Of a stretch of 64,000 nucleotides of DNA, positions 27,804-37,038 are shown one piece after another. The translations under genes and the position numbers were made by a program. Position 1 is the first letter of the stretch. Each line of letters starts with the position of its first letter. A model generated the notes under the pieces. It was not told where the DNA came from, did no database searches, and was given only the letters and a program-made list of their open reading frames with translations. This stretch comes from Amphritea balenae. Its GTDB lineage: Bacteria; Pseudomonadota; Gammaproteobacteria; Pseudomonadales; Balneatricaceae. Where the stretch lies: positions 310,001-374,000 of the forward strand of contig NZ_RQXV01000002.1 in the NCBI RefSeq assembly GCF_003858655.1. Reading direction: 5' to 3'.

Positions 27804-28366
27804 TAACGGCGCTGATTGTGATAGATCTTTTCCGGATACCAGGTCTTTCCATAACTACCATTGTAGCGGGCCAGTGCTTCAGTCAGATCACCTTTCGAAC
27901 GTCCAAGATAGTGTTTCAGGATGGTTGAGCCATATCGCAGATTAGTCTGAATATTGGTCAGATTATCATTTTCGCGTCCGATCTCCTTTTTCCAGAATGG
28001 CATAACCTGCATTAGTCCCTGGGCACCGACCACTGATACAGCAAAACGGTCGAACAGGCTTTCCGTATGGATAACGCCTAGCAGCAGCGAGACTGGAAGC
28101 TCGACCCGATTAGCTTCCGCGTGGACTGTCCTGAGTATTTCGATTCGTTCCAGATCATCTTTGACATAACGCTGAGTTCTGCCGGACATATCGGTCAGCC
28201 ATACTTCAGCCGCAAACCTGTCTTCAAAGCTGTCGCTTTCAGAAAAAGCCTGCTTCAGTGCATCCCGTAGTGCCGGATCAACTTCCGCAGCGCTGACATT
28301 AACCGAAATACTAAAAAATAGTATTAATAGGAAAAGCGGTCTTTGCAGTGAGCTGAATCTGATCAT
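27794..28366 (-). CDS. SLT-domain lytic transglycosylase
   Basis: This 190-residue periplasmic enzyme is predicted to cleave the MurNAc-GlcNAc bond of peptidoglycan. It has an N-terminal signal peptide (PLFLLILFFSISVNVSA), a linker and an SLT domain. The catalytic glutamate sits in GVIHTESLFDR, followed by VVGAQGLMQVMP, NLRYGSTILKHYL and ALARYNGSYG. It lacks a lipobox and the large superhelical domain of Slt70. It converges on the MatP-like gene with a 10-base overlap. Confidence 0.88.
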   Translation of the reverse strand: MIRFSSLQRPLFLLILFFSISVNVSAAEVDPALRDALKQAFSESDSFEDRFAAEVWLTDMSGRTQRYVKDDLERIEILRTVHAEANRVELPVSLLLGVIHTESLFDRFAVSVVGAQGLMQVMPFWKKEIGRENDNLTNIQTNLRYGSTILKHYLGRSKGDLTEALARYNGSYGKTWYPEKIYHNQRRYQD

Positions 28367-28442
28367 TAAAGTGTCCGTTCTTGAAATGCCTGTGCTTAAA
28401 TAAATACCGGTTGTTCAATATACATTATTAAAAAAGAGTACT

Positions 28443-28751
28443 TTAAAGTACTGCTTCAAAGCCTTCGAATGAAGGTGGGCCGATATAGATATCTTTACGG
28501 TTTTTACCGCCTGCGCTGGCGTGGGCCTTTTTAAATGCGTCAGAGGTTAGCCAGCCATCAAAAGAGGCCCGGTCTTGCCAGACAGCATGGGAAGACATTA
28601 GCGTATATTCTTCACCGGGCTCACCTTGTAACAGGTTAAATGAGATAAATCCGGCTACTTCATTCAGGTGGCTGTCGCGATTTTTCCAAATCTCGATAAA
28701 CTCCTGTTCATGGCCTGGTTTAATTTTGAAGCGGTTCATTGCGATATACAT
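28443..28751 (-). CDS. IsdG/ABM-type monooxygenase
   Basis: This 102-residue protein has the antibiotic-biosynthesis-monooxygenase fold, dimeric ferredoxin-like. The residues that define haem-degrading IsdG/IsdI appear in the expected places: N6 (MNRFKI), W67 (FDGWLTS) and H77 (KKAHAS). Haem degradation is therefore plausible. No haem uptake genes are nearby, and other family members act on quinols, so the substrate is not certain. Confidence 0.75.
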   Translation of the reverse strand: MYIAMNRFKIKPGHEQEFIEIWKNRDSHLNEVAGFISFNLLQGEPGEEYTLMSSHAVWQDRASFDGWLTSDAFKKAHASAGGKNRKDIYIGPPSFEGFEAVL

Positions 28752-28828
28752 ACGAGTCTCTGCGCTTTAATAAGAGGGGCCTGTCTATTACTACTTATCA
28801 TAAGAGACAGAGCAGGCTAGTGCCAGTA

Positions 28829-29554
28829 TCAACCGCGCAGCATAGCAAGCATAGTTAATAATTTCTCTCGTTCGGGTCTGATCCAGGCCGGGATGTTTAA
28901 TCCGAGTAATATCTGGCGACCCTTCGGGTCTTCTGACATCTGTAGCAATACGCGTAGAAGTGTTGGTGCTAGCGGTTTTATTGTTGGCGCAAACATCAGC
29001 ACAGGAAAGGCTTTGGCAATATGACTACGTGCCAGGAGGTTAATACCTTCGCGGCTGAGTGGCGATAGCTGTTCAAGAAAATCATTGCTGAGTAGTGCGT
29101 ACTGTAGTTCGCCGCTTTGCAAACCTCTCAGTAAGGCCATCATGCTGGATTTGGCGATGATAGTTGATGGACGGATCTGTTTTTTGTGCAACAGGGTTAG
29201 CCCGAGGCGATGGGCGAAGCTGCCTTTCACGCCACCTAATGATGCACTGTGGATGGCTGATAAGTTTTCTTTTGGTGCCGAAGGGCCTGCCACTATGACA
29301 GCCTCCTCGTAGCAGTTCACGGGCTGAGCAAAGGGTGTCATTTGATTATGATTAATAAGTCTGCAAATCTGGTCTGGAAAGGCGTAGGCGAGATCAGCGT
29401 TTTCGCTCAGGTCTTTATATTCTGAAATACTTGAGGCAATTAATGGTGTGACTGGTGTGTCGGTATGGCGACTGATATAGATAGCAAATTCATACCAGCG
29501 TTCTGCGTTTTGGGCGGTATCGTCAGAAGGGACCAGAAGTCGGACTTTATCCAT
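28829..29554 (-). CDS. PhnD-like substrate-binding protein without signal peptide
   Basis: This protein, 241 residues from the ATG at 29554, resembles the periplasmic-binding fold of the PhnD/SsuA group: KVRLLVPSDD, an ADLAYAFPDQI pattern, ASLGGVKGSFAHRLGL, MALLRGLQSGELQYALLSND and a helical tail. I preferred the ATG at 29554, with AGAG upstream, over an in-frame start at 29605, because the extension is not conserved-looking. Neither start gives a signal peptide, so it may act in the cytoplasm or be a sensor-like domain. No transporter or kinase partner is adjacent. The family call is tentative. Confidence 0.55.
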   Translation of the reverse strand: MDKVRLLVPSDDTAQNAERWYEFAIYISRHTDTPVTPLIASSISEYKDLSENADLAYAFPDQICRLINHNQMTPFAQPVNCYEEAVIVAGPSAPKENLSAIHSASLGGVKGSFAHRLGLTLLHKKQIRPSTIIAKSSMMALLRGLQSGELQYALLSNDFLEQLSPLSREGINLLARSHIAKAFPVLMFAPTIKPLAPTLLRVLLQMSEDPKGRQILLGLNIPAWIRPEREKLLTMLAMLRG

Positions 29555-29606
29555 AGTCGTTATTCTCTGTGATGTTTTTGAGTTAGTGCATTCCTTGCAC
29601 TGCATA

Positions 29607-29633
29607 CAAAAAAGCGGGCCATAGGCCCGCTTG
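29607..29633 (-). terminator. Terminator of proS
   Basis: AAGCGGGCC, loop ATA, GGCCCGCTT. Read on the minus strand the stem is followed by a T-run, just after the proS stop. Confidence 0.88.
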
Positions 29634-29638
29634 ATGTT

Positions 29639-31360
29639 TTACTTTTTGGCGGTTTTATTTATAAAACTTACCAGATCATCAATAGCGATTTCCTGTTTGT
29701 CAGCATCGCGACGACCTTTATACTCCAGTGCGCCGGCTTTGATGCCGCGGTCTGAAATTACAACGCGATGAGGAATGCCCATGAGTTCCATATCGGCCAT
29801 TTTCACGCCAGGGCTAACCTTTGGACGATCATCCAGAATAACTTCGTAACCCGCTTCCGTCAGCTCTGCGTAAAGCTTATCAGCCTGTTCACGAACTTCC
29901 TCTGATTTTTCATATTTCAGAGCAACCAGTGCGATACTGAATGGTGCAATGGCTTCCGGCCAGATAATGCCCCGGTCGTCGTAATTCTGTTCTATGGCAG
30001 CAGCAACGACACGGGTAACACCGATACCATAACAGCCCATATCCATGACGACGGCTTTGCCATTCTCATCCAGAACTTTTGCATTCAGTGCAGTAGAGTA
30101 CTTATTTCCCAGTTGGAAAATATGGCCTACTTCGATACCGCGTTTGATGCTGAGTTTGCCGTTACCGCATGGGCTTGGATCGCCCTCTACAACGTTGCGG
30201 ATATCAGCCGTCTCAGGGAGTGGCAGATCACGTTCCCAGTTGATACCAAAATAGTGCTTGCCTTCAATGTTAGCGCCGGCACCAAAGTCTGACATCTGTG
30301 CAACAGAACGATCGACAATGCATGGGATTGGCAGATTTACCGGACCCAGTGAGCCAGGGCCTGCGCCAATCAATGCTTTGATTGCGTCTTCTTCAGCCAT
30401 CTCTAGTGGTGCTGCAACCAGAAGGTGCTTCTCAGCTTTGATCTCATTCAGATCGTGATCGCCGCGTACTAACAACGCAACGAAATCCGCTTCGCACTCT
30501 TCTGAGGCTTTCACGAACAGCGTCTTAATGGTTTTTTCGATAGGCAGGTCGTGCTGTTCAACCAGCTGAGCGATGGTCTTAGCGTTAGGTGTATCAACCA
30601 GTGTCATTTCAGCGGTAGGGGCTGCTCGCTCAGCGGCAGGCGCCAGAGCTTCGGCCATCTCAACGTTAGCAGCGTAATCACTGCTATCAGAGAAGGCGAT
30701 ATCATCTTCACCGGATGACGCCAGTACGTGGAACTCATGAGACGAGTTACCACCAATGGAGCCGGTATCTGCCAGTACCGGACGATAATCCAGGCCGATA
30801 CGATCAAAAATATTACAGTAGGTCTGATGCATCAAATCATAAGTCTGCTGCAGGGACTCTTTATTACTGTGGAATGAATAGGCATCTTTCATGATGAATT
30901 CTCGGGAACGCATGATGCCGAAGCGTGGACGTACTTCATCCCGGAATTTGGTTTGAATCTGATAGAAGTTAGCCGGCAGTTGTTTATAGCTCTGGATCTC
31001 GTTGCGTACCAGATCAGTAATAACTTCTTCATGGGTCGGGCCAACACAAAAGGCGCGATTATGGCGGTCATTCAGGCGTAGCAGTTCAGGACCATACTGT
31101 TCCCAGCGACCAGATTCCTGCCACAGCTCAGATGGTTGAATGGCCGGCATGAGTACTTCCTGAGCGCCGGATTTATCCATCTCTTCACGCACAATGCGTT
31201 CAACTTTGCGCAGTGTGCGCAGGCCTGCCGGTAGCCAGTTGTACAGGCCGGCTGCAACCTTACGGACCATACCGGAACGCAGCATTAGCTGGTGGCTGAT
31301 AACTTCAGCATCGGATGGAGTTTCTTTCAACGTAGCAATCAGAAATTGGCTGGCGCGCAT
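29639..31360 (-). CDS. proS: Prolyl-tRNA synthetase
   Basis: Class II aminoacyl-tRNA synthetase that charges tRNA-Pro. The 573 residues match the E. coli form (572) of the prokaryotic type. Motif 1 lies in the first 90 residues, motif 2 at [21 protein letters not shown]-like positions near 137-157, the INS/YbaK-like editing insertion at about 230-390 ([17 protein letters not shown]), motif 3 near [12 protein letters not shown], and the anticodon-binding domain ends with [11 protein letters not shown]. It stands alone with its own terminator. Confidence 0.97.
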   Translation of the reverse strand: MRASQFLIATLKETPSDAEVISHQLMLRSGMVRKVAAGLYNWLPAGLRTLRKVERIVREEMDKSGAQEVLMPAIQPSELWQESGRWEQYGPELLRLNDRHNRAFCVGPTHEEVITDLVRNEIQSYKQLPANFYQIQTKFRDEVRPRFGIMRSREFIMKDAYSFHSNKESLQQTYDLMHQTYCNIFDRIGLDYRPVLADTGSIGGNSSHEFHVLASSGEDDIAFSDSSDYAANVEMAEALAPAAERAAPTAEMTLVDTPNAKTIAQLVEQHDLPIEKTIKTLFVKASEECEADFVALLVRGDHDLNEIKAEKHLLVAAPLEMAEEDAIKALIGAGPGSLGPVNLPIPCIVDRSVAQMSDFGAGANIEGKHYFGINWERDLPLPETADIRNVVEGDPSPCGNGKLSIKRGIEVGHIFQLGNKYSTALNAKVLDENGKAVVMDMGCYGIGVTRVVAAAIEQNYDDRGIIWPEAIAPFSIALVALKYEKSEEVREQADKLYAELTEAGYEVILDDRPKVSPGVKMADMELMGIPHRVVISDRGIKAGALEYKGRRDADKQEIAIDDLVSFINKTAKK

Positions 31361-31469
31361 AGGATAAACCTGATCTCAGATAGATAATAATAAAGCCCGG
31401 TATTGTAGGGGGGCAGCGGCGCTTGAACAAGAGTTTCGGTTAATGAAAGGTATAAATAGGGTGGCAGAT

Positions 31470-32954
31470 CTACAATTTGCGCATGCCTACACCAAGTTTT
31501 TCCAGTATCAGAGGGTCATCGAAGTGAAGTTTGCCGATGAAATTAATCGCGTGGTCGCCAGGGCGTCTGAGTGTTCCCGGGCTTTTTATACCCATGGGCC
31601 AATACAGCCATCGTTCGTCCCGTTGTGAGCCTGCGACATATCCGAGCTTATTGAATACGGCTTTGCGCTGGTCTGAGTGAGAGGCGTCAGTTGTCTTTGA
31701 TTTCGGTAGGGAAAGGGGGAGGCTAAGCAGTTGCTCAAAAGGTAGTGCTGTGTAGTGACTGACTTTGGTTGCTACAGTTCTCTCAGCAGGGGAGGCTGCG
31801 ATAAGCAGGTGAGTGTCCGTTTGCAGATATAGCGCCATACGATTACTGAATTGGCTGCGCAAGACTAACGTGGGTTCGTTAAACCAACCGGTACGAGGTA
31901 TGTAGGGTTGGTCTGGTTCAAGTACCAGGGTGTACCAGCAGCCACATAAGTGAATGCTGTCATAGGCGATAATCTGGTTATTCAGTGTAAGGTGAATGCG
32001 GAAAATGACAGCATCATGCTGACCGGCTAGAAGGTCAGGCCAGCCATCTGAAGGGCGTTCGGTGAACCAGGTCAGGTAGTTTAACTGCAATACAGGCTGG
32101 TCATTAAAAATACCCAGTGAAACATAGTTGTAACTGACAGGCTGCTTTACATTTACTTTTAGTTGTTGCTTATGCCAAAAGGGCTGGCCGGGAATATTAG
32201 CGGCTGTTTCTGAAGCGATCATCCAGGTGGGAGCATAACGATTAAGCAGTTTGTTTTGTTGTAGTGATGTGAGTACCGGCAAGCCAAGACTATCTAAGGG
32301 AAACTTGTCGTTCGTGTATGCCCGGGTTTTAGTTGATGGTTGGTAGGCGCTCCAGTTTTTGTCTGCTTCCCCTGACCAAAGCTGCATTATCTGTTGTTGT
32401 TCTTGCACAACGCCGTAACGAAAGGGTATCGACATCAGTGGATAAAGGCCTATAACGCGCGCTGTGTCAGAATAATCATCATCCTGTTTTAGTTGTCGTA
32501 GCCAGCTTATTGTTTGGCCTGGATTCACAAGAAGTAGTTGGCTTAACTGAGCGTTGCACTCTTGGATGAAACGTTGTGGATCAACAATTTTGTAGTCGGT
32601 CAGCCAGCGGGATCGCTTAACCTGGGGCAAGTTCTTACTTTCATTGATCAGTCCGTGGCTCGCCAGATCAGACATACGTACTAACAAGCTGTTTAAGTTA
32701 GACTCGTTGAGCGATCTATGCTGAATAAAGTGTTGCAGTAGGCGGTTACTACGCAGCCAGGGGGTGTTGTTAATTTTAACGCCAATTAAAGTGCCGCTAT
32801 GGTGCACAGTCATCGTTTCAAGGTGGTTGATCGCTTGCTGGCAGCGGAAAATAACAGGATTTTGCTTAGTTTGAGGTGATATCAGAGGTTTGAGCGGCTG
32901 CGAGCAACCGAACAAAAGCAGTATTGATAGGAAAATACATAGTCGTTGTAACAT
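31470..32954 (-). CDS. Large hypothetical lipoprotein
   Basis: This 494-residue protein starts with a lipoprotein signal (MLQRLCIFLSILLLFGCSQ) whose lipobox LLFGC predicts acylation at C17. The residue after the cysteine is serine, so outer membrane sorting is expected. The body has no motif I recognise. It contains many tryptophan and aromatic residues, a region FYLTWFTERPSDGWPDLLAG-like (LNYLTWFTERPSDGWPD), and a C-C pair in HLCGCWYTLVLE. It lies between proS and the divergent DUF3087 gene. No function is proposed. Confidence 0.8.
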   Translation of the reverse strand: MLQRLCIFLSILLLFGCSQPLKPLISPQTKQNPVIFRCQQAINHLETMTVHHSGTLIGVKINNTPWLRSNRLLQHFIQHRSLNESNLNSLLVRMSDLASHGLINESKNLPQVKRSRWLTDYKIVDPQRFIQECNAQLSQLLLVNPGQTISWLRQLKQDDDYSDTARVIGLYPLMSIPFRYGVVQEQQQIMQLWSGEADKNWSAYQPSTKTRAYTNDKFPLDSLGLPVLTSLQQNKLLNRYAPTWMIASETAANIPGQPFWHKQQLKVNVKQPVSYNYVSLGIFNDQPVLQLNYLTWFTERPSDGWPDLLAGQHDAVIFRIHLTLNNQIIAYDSIHLCGCWYTLVLEPDQPYIPRTGWFNEPTLVLRSQFSNRMALYLQTDTHLLIAASPAERTVATKVSHYTALPFEQLLSLPLSLPKSKTTDASHSDQRKAVFNKLGYVAGSQRDERWLYWPMGIKSPGTLRRPGDHAINFIGKLHFDDPLILEKLGVGMRKL

Positions 32955-33088
32955 AATGCTGCCTGAAGCAAAAAGTGGAACTCATTCTCTTGCTGAGTCA
33001 TATCAGACAATATTTAGCTTAACACTCTTTCCAGACAAACCTTATAATCCCCCTAACTTTTATTCGGCATCTCTTTTAGGTAACCAGC

Positions 33089-33592
33089 ATGCAATTGCAA
33101 CAAATAGATAAACAACGTTATAGCAAACACTACAAGCAGGTTTTTATTGGGGTAGTGATTCTTATGATGGCGATAGCATTGCCGGTATCTTCCGGGTTGA
33201 TCTATCTGCTGGGTAATGAGCAAGGCAATTTCTGGCTTAATGTTGCTGGTGTTGTTGTTGCTGCTTTTGTCGTCGTTCAGCTGTTCAGGCGTTATCGCAA
33301 TCATGAATATCTTTTTGAGGTGCTCTATGTTTGGGATCTTAAACAGATGTTGAATAAGATATATCGCAAACAGAAGGCGATTAAAGCAGCGATGGCTGAA
33401 GGTGATCGGGATGCCATGGTCATAATGAACTGGAGTTATAAAGGCTCGAAACAGCTGTATACCCTGGATAACAATACTATCACCATGGAAGAGCTTAATC
33501 GTGCGATGTCCGATCTGGATAAGTTGATAGAACAGTACGATTATTCAGTTACCCTCGAGGATTTCAGTCCTGAACTGTTAGAAAAATATTAG
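33089..33592 (+). CDS. DUF3087 membrane protein
   Basis: This 167-residue protein has two membrane helices (about 19-40 and 48-66), then a cytoplasmic helical region with YVWDLKQMLNKIYRKQ and EALNRAMSDLD-like MEELNRAMSDLDKLI. This fits DUF3087, whose function is unknown. It is divergent from the lipoprotein gene and is followed by a terminator. Confidence 0.78.
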   Translation: MQLQQIDKQRYSKHYKQVFIGVVILMMAIALPVSSGLIYLLGNEQGNFWLNVAGVVVAAFVVVQLFRRYRNHEYLFEVLYVWDLKQMLNKIYRKQKAIKAAMAEGDRDAMVIMNWSYKGSKQLYTLDNNTITMEELNRAMSDLDKLIEQYDYSVTLEDFSPELLEKY

Positions 33593-33605
33593 AATGGATA
33601 CCTGA

Positions 33606-33632
33606 TAAAAAAGGCCCCTGAGGCCTTTTTTA
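33606..33632. terminator. Bidirectional terminator after DUF3087
   Basis: AAAAAGGCC, loop CCTGA, GGCCTTTTTT. A-run and T-run flank the stem, so it can also serve the convergent GFA gene. Confidence 0.87.
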
Positions 33633-33661
33633 TTATCTGTCTGTTATGTTTCTAGCAACGC

Positions 33662-34081
33662 TTAAGATCTTCTTACAGGGCCTTGGGCAAAGTTATCCAG
33701 ATTGCTGGCAGGTTCATACCAACAGGCATCGGAGTTGGTGAAAATATTACGTGTTGGCCGTACACCCGGGTCCTGATCCAGGCTGCCTGCAGGAATGGCG
33801 ACATTACCACCGCCCTGAATTTCCCATGGCAGTGATGATCCGCATTTACTACAAAAGCAAGACGCATAAAATTTTGCTTCGGGTAGTTCGAAGCGGCTTA
33901 CCAGATCAGCACCGCTAAGCCATTCAAACTGATCGGGTTTAACAAACATTATAGCGCCGTGGGCGCTGCCCGTGATTTTCTGGCAACGTGAGCAATGGCA
34001 GTACTGAAAGCCCCGTGGCGTACCGGTAAACTGATAGCTGATGCTGCCACACAGACAGCTGCCGCAAGTTGTTTCGCTCAT
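33662..34081 (-). CDS. GFA family zinc protein
   Basis: This 139-residue protein belongs to the GFA (glutathione-dependent formaldehyde-activating, CENP-V) family. It carries the full zinc-binding cysteine set: CGSCLCG at the start, CHCSRCQK near residue 28-35, and CFCSKCGSSLPWE near 76-88. Most members are not true formaldehyde enzymes. No formaldehyde dehydrogenase is nearby, so the biochemical role is open. Confidence 0.88.
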   Translation of the reverse strand: MSETTCGSCLCGSISYQFTGTPRGFQYCHCSRCQKITGSAHGAIMFVKPDQFEWLSGADLVSRFELPEAKFYASCFCSKCGSSLPWEIQGGGNVAIPAGSLDQDPGVRPTRNIFTNSDACWYEPASNLDNFAQGPVRRS

Positions 34082-34118
34082 GAGTCGTCCTTTTCTTGTT
34101 GTAACTGATTCTTAAAGG

Positions 34119-34994
34119 TTACAGATGCTTTGAGGCTACACCTTTATCCAGTGACTTCTTAGTCAAACTTATTTCATTTTTTAACGTTATTTCGCTTTGT
34201 GGGAACGGGATCTCAATTCCCTTGTCCCGGAATGCGCTAAAGATAGCGGCATTAACCTGAAACTGTAGCTCGAATAACTGTTTAGTCGGAACCCAGTAGC
34301 GATATGCCAGTTCGACAGATGAATCGCCAAATGCGGCAATACCAACTTGTGGAGCAGGCTCCTGAACCACGCCAGCATTATCGCTTAATTGTTGTTGAAT
34401 CAGGGCGATCGCCTGATCCGGGCAGCTGCTGTAACTGATACCGATACTGGCCTCTACTACCGTGTTCTCGAAAGAGTTAACCAGCACCTCACCAACGATG
34501 TGTTTATTGGGGATAGTGATAATTTCACCGTCTTCGGTGGAAAGTAGTGTGTGAGCCAGTCTAATCTCTTCAACAATACCGCACACGTCATTACAGCGGA
34601 TAGTATTACCCACCACAAATGGGCGAGTGAGTATGATGGTGAACCCGGCGCCGTAGTTGGAAAAGACCCCTTGTAGGGCAAGTCCGATACTGAGTGAAAT
34701 AGCACCGATAGCGGCAATGAATGGGGCAACGCTGATACCGAATTTGCCCAGACAGATGATAGCAACCATAGCAATAATCAGCAGTCGTACTGTGCTGCTG
34801 ATGAAATGGCTCAGGGTTATATCAACATTGTTCTTCTGACACAGGCGGAGGGTCAGGTTGGCTATCCAGCGTGCGATGATTAAGCCAATAATCAGGATGA
34901 TTATGGCGCCGATTACCTGAAAGCTGTAGTTAACGAAAAAATCGATAATCAGGGTGTAGAAATGGGCCAGTGAAGCCAGTTCCTCTTCAATCAT
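34119..34994 (-). CDS. MscS-family mechanosensitive channel
   Basis: This 291-residue small-conductance channel has three N-terminal membrane helices, a glycine- and alanine-rich pore helix (FIAAIGAISLSIGLALQGVFSNY), the beta domain with RPFVVGNTIRCNDVCGIVEEI and ITIPNKHIVGEVLVN, and an alpha/beta cytoplasmic domain ending with PFPQSEITL. Length matches E. coli MscS (286). It should release solutes on hypo-osmotic shock, which suits a marine lifestyle. It begins 45 bases from the DUF523 gene on the same strand. Confidence 0.93.
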   Translation of the reverse strand: MIEEELASLAHFYTLIIDFFVNYSFQVIGAIIILIIGLIIARWIANLTLRLCQKNNVDITLSHFISSTVRLLIIAMVAIICLGKFGISVAPFIAAIGAISLSIGLALQGVFSNYGAGFTIILTRPFVVGNTIRCNDVCGIVEEIRLAHTLLSTEDGEIITIPNKHIVGEVLVNSFENTVVEASIGISYSSCPDQAIALIQQQLSDNAGVVQEPAPQVGIAAFGDSSVELAYRYWVPTKQLFELQFQVNAAIFSAFRDKGIEIPFPQSEITLKNEISLTKKSLDKGVASKHL

Positions 34995-35039
34995 ATGTAC
35001 TCCGTGCAGCTGGCGAAATTTAATAGCGCCAGTCAGGAG

Positions 35040-35552
35040 TTATCCTGTCTGGCGCTGTGCTTCAGGTTCGCAATCATCTAATAGTTCGACGAATTCGATA
35101 AACTGATCGAGTTGTCGCTCATTGTATACCGGAATACCACTGCGCATAAGTTCATCGGCTGTTGCGCCTGAGCCCGGTTTGATAGTGCCGTTAAAGTTGC
35201 CGTCGTAGACTTCAAGGTTGCCACAGGATGGGCTGCGTGATTTTAGAAGCGCGCAACAGCAGCCTTCACGCTTAGCTATCTCTACCGCTTTTTCTGCACC
35301 TTCGAGAAACTGAGGGGTAACGTCTTCACCAATACAGCTGGTGATTCGAAGTGGAAACTTATCCTGTATCTCAGCCGGTGGCCGTGGTGTGGGTAGTCCG
35401 CCTTCAATTTCGGGGCATACGGGTATGAGTCGTCCTTGGGTGTGCAAGCGATTAATGAAATCGCTATCTATTAGGTTATCCCTGCCGTCGTAACGGACTT
35501 TATTTCCTAACAGACACGCACTGATCAGTATTTTATTTTTTTTATTCATCAT
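35040..35552 (-). CDS. DUF523 domain-containing protein
   Basis: This 170-residue protein has the DUF523 (YbbK) signature: ISACLLGNKVRYDG, VCPEIEGGLPTPRPPAEI, and LLKSRSPSCG. Conserved cysteines at these three places suggest metal or Fe-S binding. The family may act in tRNA or sulfur chemistry, but no function is proven. An in-frame second ATG directly follows the first. Confidence 0.87.
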   Translation of the reverse strand: MMNKKNKILISACLLGNKVRYDGRDNLIDSDFINRLHTQGRLIPVCPEIEGGLPTPRPPAEIQDKFPLRITSCIGEDVTPQFLEGAEKAVEIAKREGCCCALLKSRSPSCGNLEVYDGNFNGTIKPGSGATADELMRSGIPVYNERQLDQFIEFVELLDDCEPEAQRQTG

Positions 35553-35830
35553 TCAGTTTGTGTTGATTTGTGTCGGCGCGGATTCTAACAGTTAATTTGT
35601 TAAGCGCAATTAAACTATTTGTGAAAATTAAAATTTCACTGATCTGCTGCACCTCGTTATCTGAAAGTTCTGGTAAATGTCGGGTATCTGACGGTCAAGT
35701 TTGTTGAAAATCGGTGTTATTGGTTAGTTTATAAAATAATGATTTAGTTCTTTATAAAACTGTTTTATCGACTGTTCTAAGAAAAAAAACGAATTGTCTA
35801 TTTACGAAAGGTGGCTATCGGGGTATATAC

Positions 35831-35847
35831 TTAGGGGAATACCCTAA
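35831..35847. promoter_or_regulatory. AGGG/CCCT palindrome upstream of the acyl-CoA dehydrogenase operon
   Basis: TTAGGG, five bases, CCCTAA is a perfect 6-5-6 inverted repeat lying 24 bases before the ATG at 35871. The same design recurs at 43147-43163 and, with a four-base spacer, at 43252-43271. The rest of this 318-base gap is A+T-rich, carries two TTTATAAAA repeats near 35730 and 35752, and shows no gene. Confidence 0.6.
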
Positions 35848-35870
35848 CAAAAAGAATTCAGGAATTACTA

Positions 35871-37028
35871 ATGGATCTGAATCTCAACGAAGAACAACAG
35901 ATGATTCAGGATGCAGCCCGTCGCTTTGCGGAAAGTGAGCTTGCACCTGCAGCAGAAAAACTAGATCAGACCAAAGATCGTGAGATACTTCTGGGGCATT
36001 GCCGTCAGCTATCAGAACTTGGTTTTATGGGATTGAACATTGATGCTGAGTATGGCGGCACTGAAGCGGGTGCGGTGGCATTTAGTCTGGCTATTACTGA
36101 AGTCGCTAAAGCTTGTGCATCTACGGCGGTGACAATGTCGGTAACTAATATGGTTGCTGAGGTTATTCAGGTCGTCGGTAATGAAGAGCAGAAGCAGATG
36201 TATCTGCCAAAGATCTGTAGTGGCGAATACCAGGCTGGTAGCTTTTGTCTTACTGAAGCCGGTGCTGGATCTGATCCTGCTTCGATGCGAACTAAAGCGG
36301 TAAAAATTGATAACGGCTGGTCAATCAGCGGGACTAAACAGTGGATCACCAGTGCTGAGTTTGCCGGTGTGTTCGTTGTTTGGGCTGTTACTGATCCGGA
36401 TGCGAAAAAAGGCCGCGGCATTACCTGCTTCCTGGTACCTGCTGATGCAGAAGGTATTACCGTAGGGCCTGCTGAGAAAAAGATGGGGCAGCACGGTTCA
36501 GCGACTAATGAAGTTCATTTTGATAACTGCGAAGTGCCAGACTCAGCCATTCTGGGCAAACTGAATGACGGCTTCCGTATCGCTGTTGCTGAGTTGGCGG
36601 GAGGGCGTATCGGTATTGGTTCTCTGGCACTGGGTATTGGTTTGGCGGCTATGGACTTTGCCGTTGCTTATACCAAAGAGCGTAAGCAGTTTGGCAAGCC
36701 GATAGCTGACTTCCAGGGCTTACAGTGGATTATGGCTGACCGGGTAACCGAGCTGGAAGCAGCGCGATTGTTGTTGATGAGTGCGGCGGACCGGAAAGAG
36801 AAAGGTCTGAGCTTTGCTAAAGAAGCATCGATGGCAAAACTGTTTGCCAGTGAAAAGGCCAATCAGGCGTGTTATTCAGCACTGCAGTTGTTGGGTGGCT
36901 ATGGCTATATGCAAGAATATCCCCTGGAGCGTATGACCCGTGATGCCCGGATTACCTCTATCTACGAGGGAACCAGTGAAGTTCAGCGTCTGATTATTGC
37001 CCGTGAAATACTCCAGGCAGCCGGCTGA
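35871..37028 (+). CDS. Acyl-CoA dehydrogenase
   Basis: This FAD-dependent enzyme introduces a trans-2 double bond into acyl-CoA. The 385-residue protein has the family stretches QAGSFCLTEAGAGSDPASMRT, KQWITSAEFAGVFVVWA-type strands, ERKQFGKPIADFQGLQW, and a C-terminal QLLGGYGYMQEYP-type block. The catalytic base is E366 in IYEGTSEVQR, the position used by short- and medium-chain enzymes. It begins an operon with a CoA transferase, a CoA ligase and two thioesterases. The chain length and substrate cannot be told from sequence. Confidence 0.93.
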   Translation: MDLNLNEEQQMIQDAARRFAESELAPAAEKLDQTKDREILLGHCRQLSELGFMGLNIDAEYGGTEAGAVAFSLAITEVAKACASTAVTMSVTNMVAEVIQVVGNEEQKQMYLPKICSGEYQAGSFCLTEAGAGSDPASMRTKAVKIDNGWSISGTKQWITSAEFAGVFVVWAVTDPDAKKGRGITCFLVPADAEGITVGPAEKKMGQHGSATNEVHFDNCEVPDSAILGKLNDGFRIAVAELAGGRIGIGSLALGIGLAAMDFAVAYTKERKQFGKPIADFQGLQWIMADRVTELEAARLLLMSAADRKEKGLSFAKEASMAKLFASEKANQACYSALQLLGGYGYMQEYPLERMTRDARITSIYEGTSEVQRLIIAREILQAAG

Positions 37029-37038
37029 GGATTAAACT

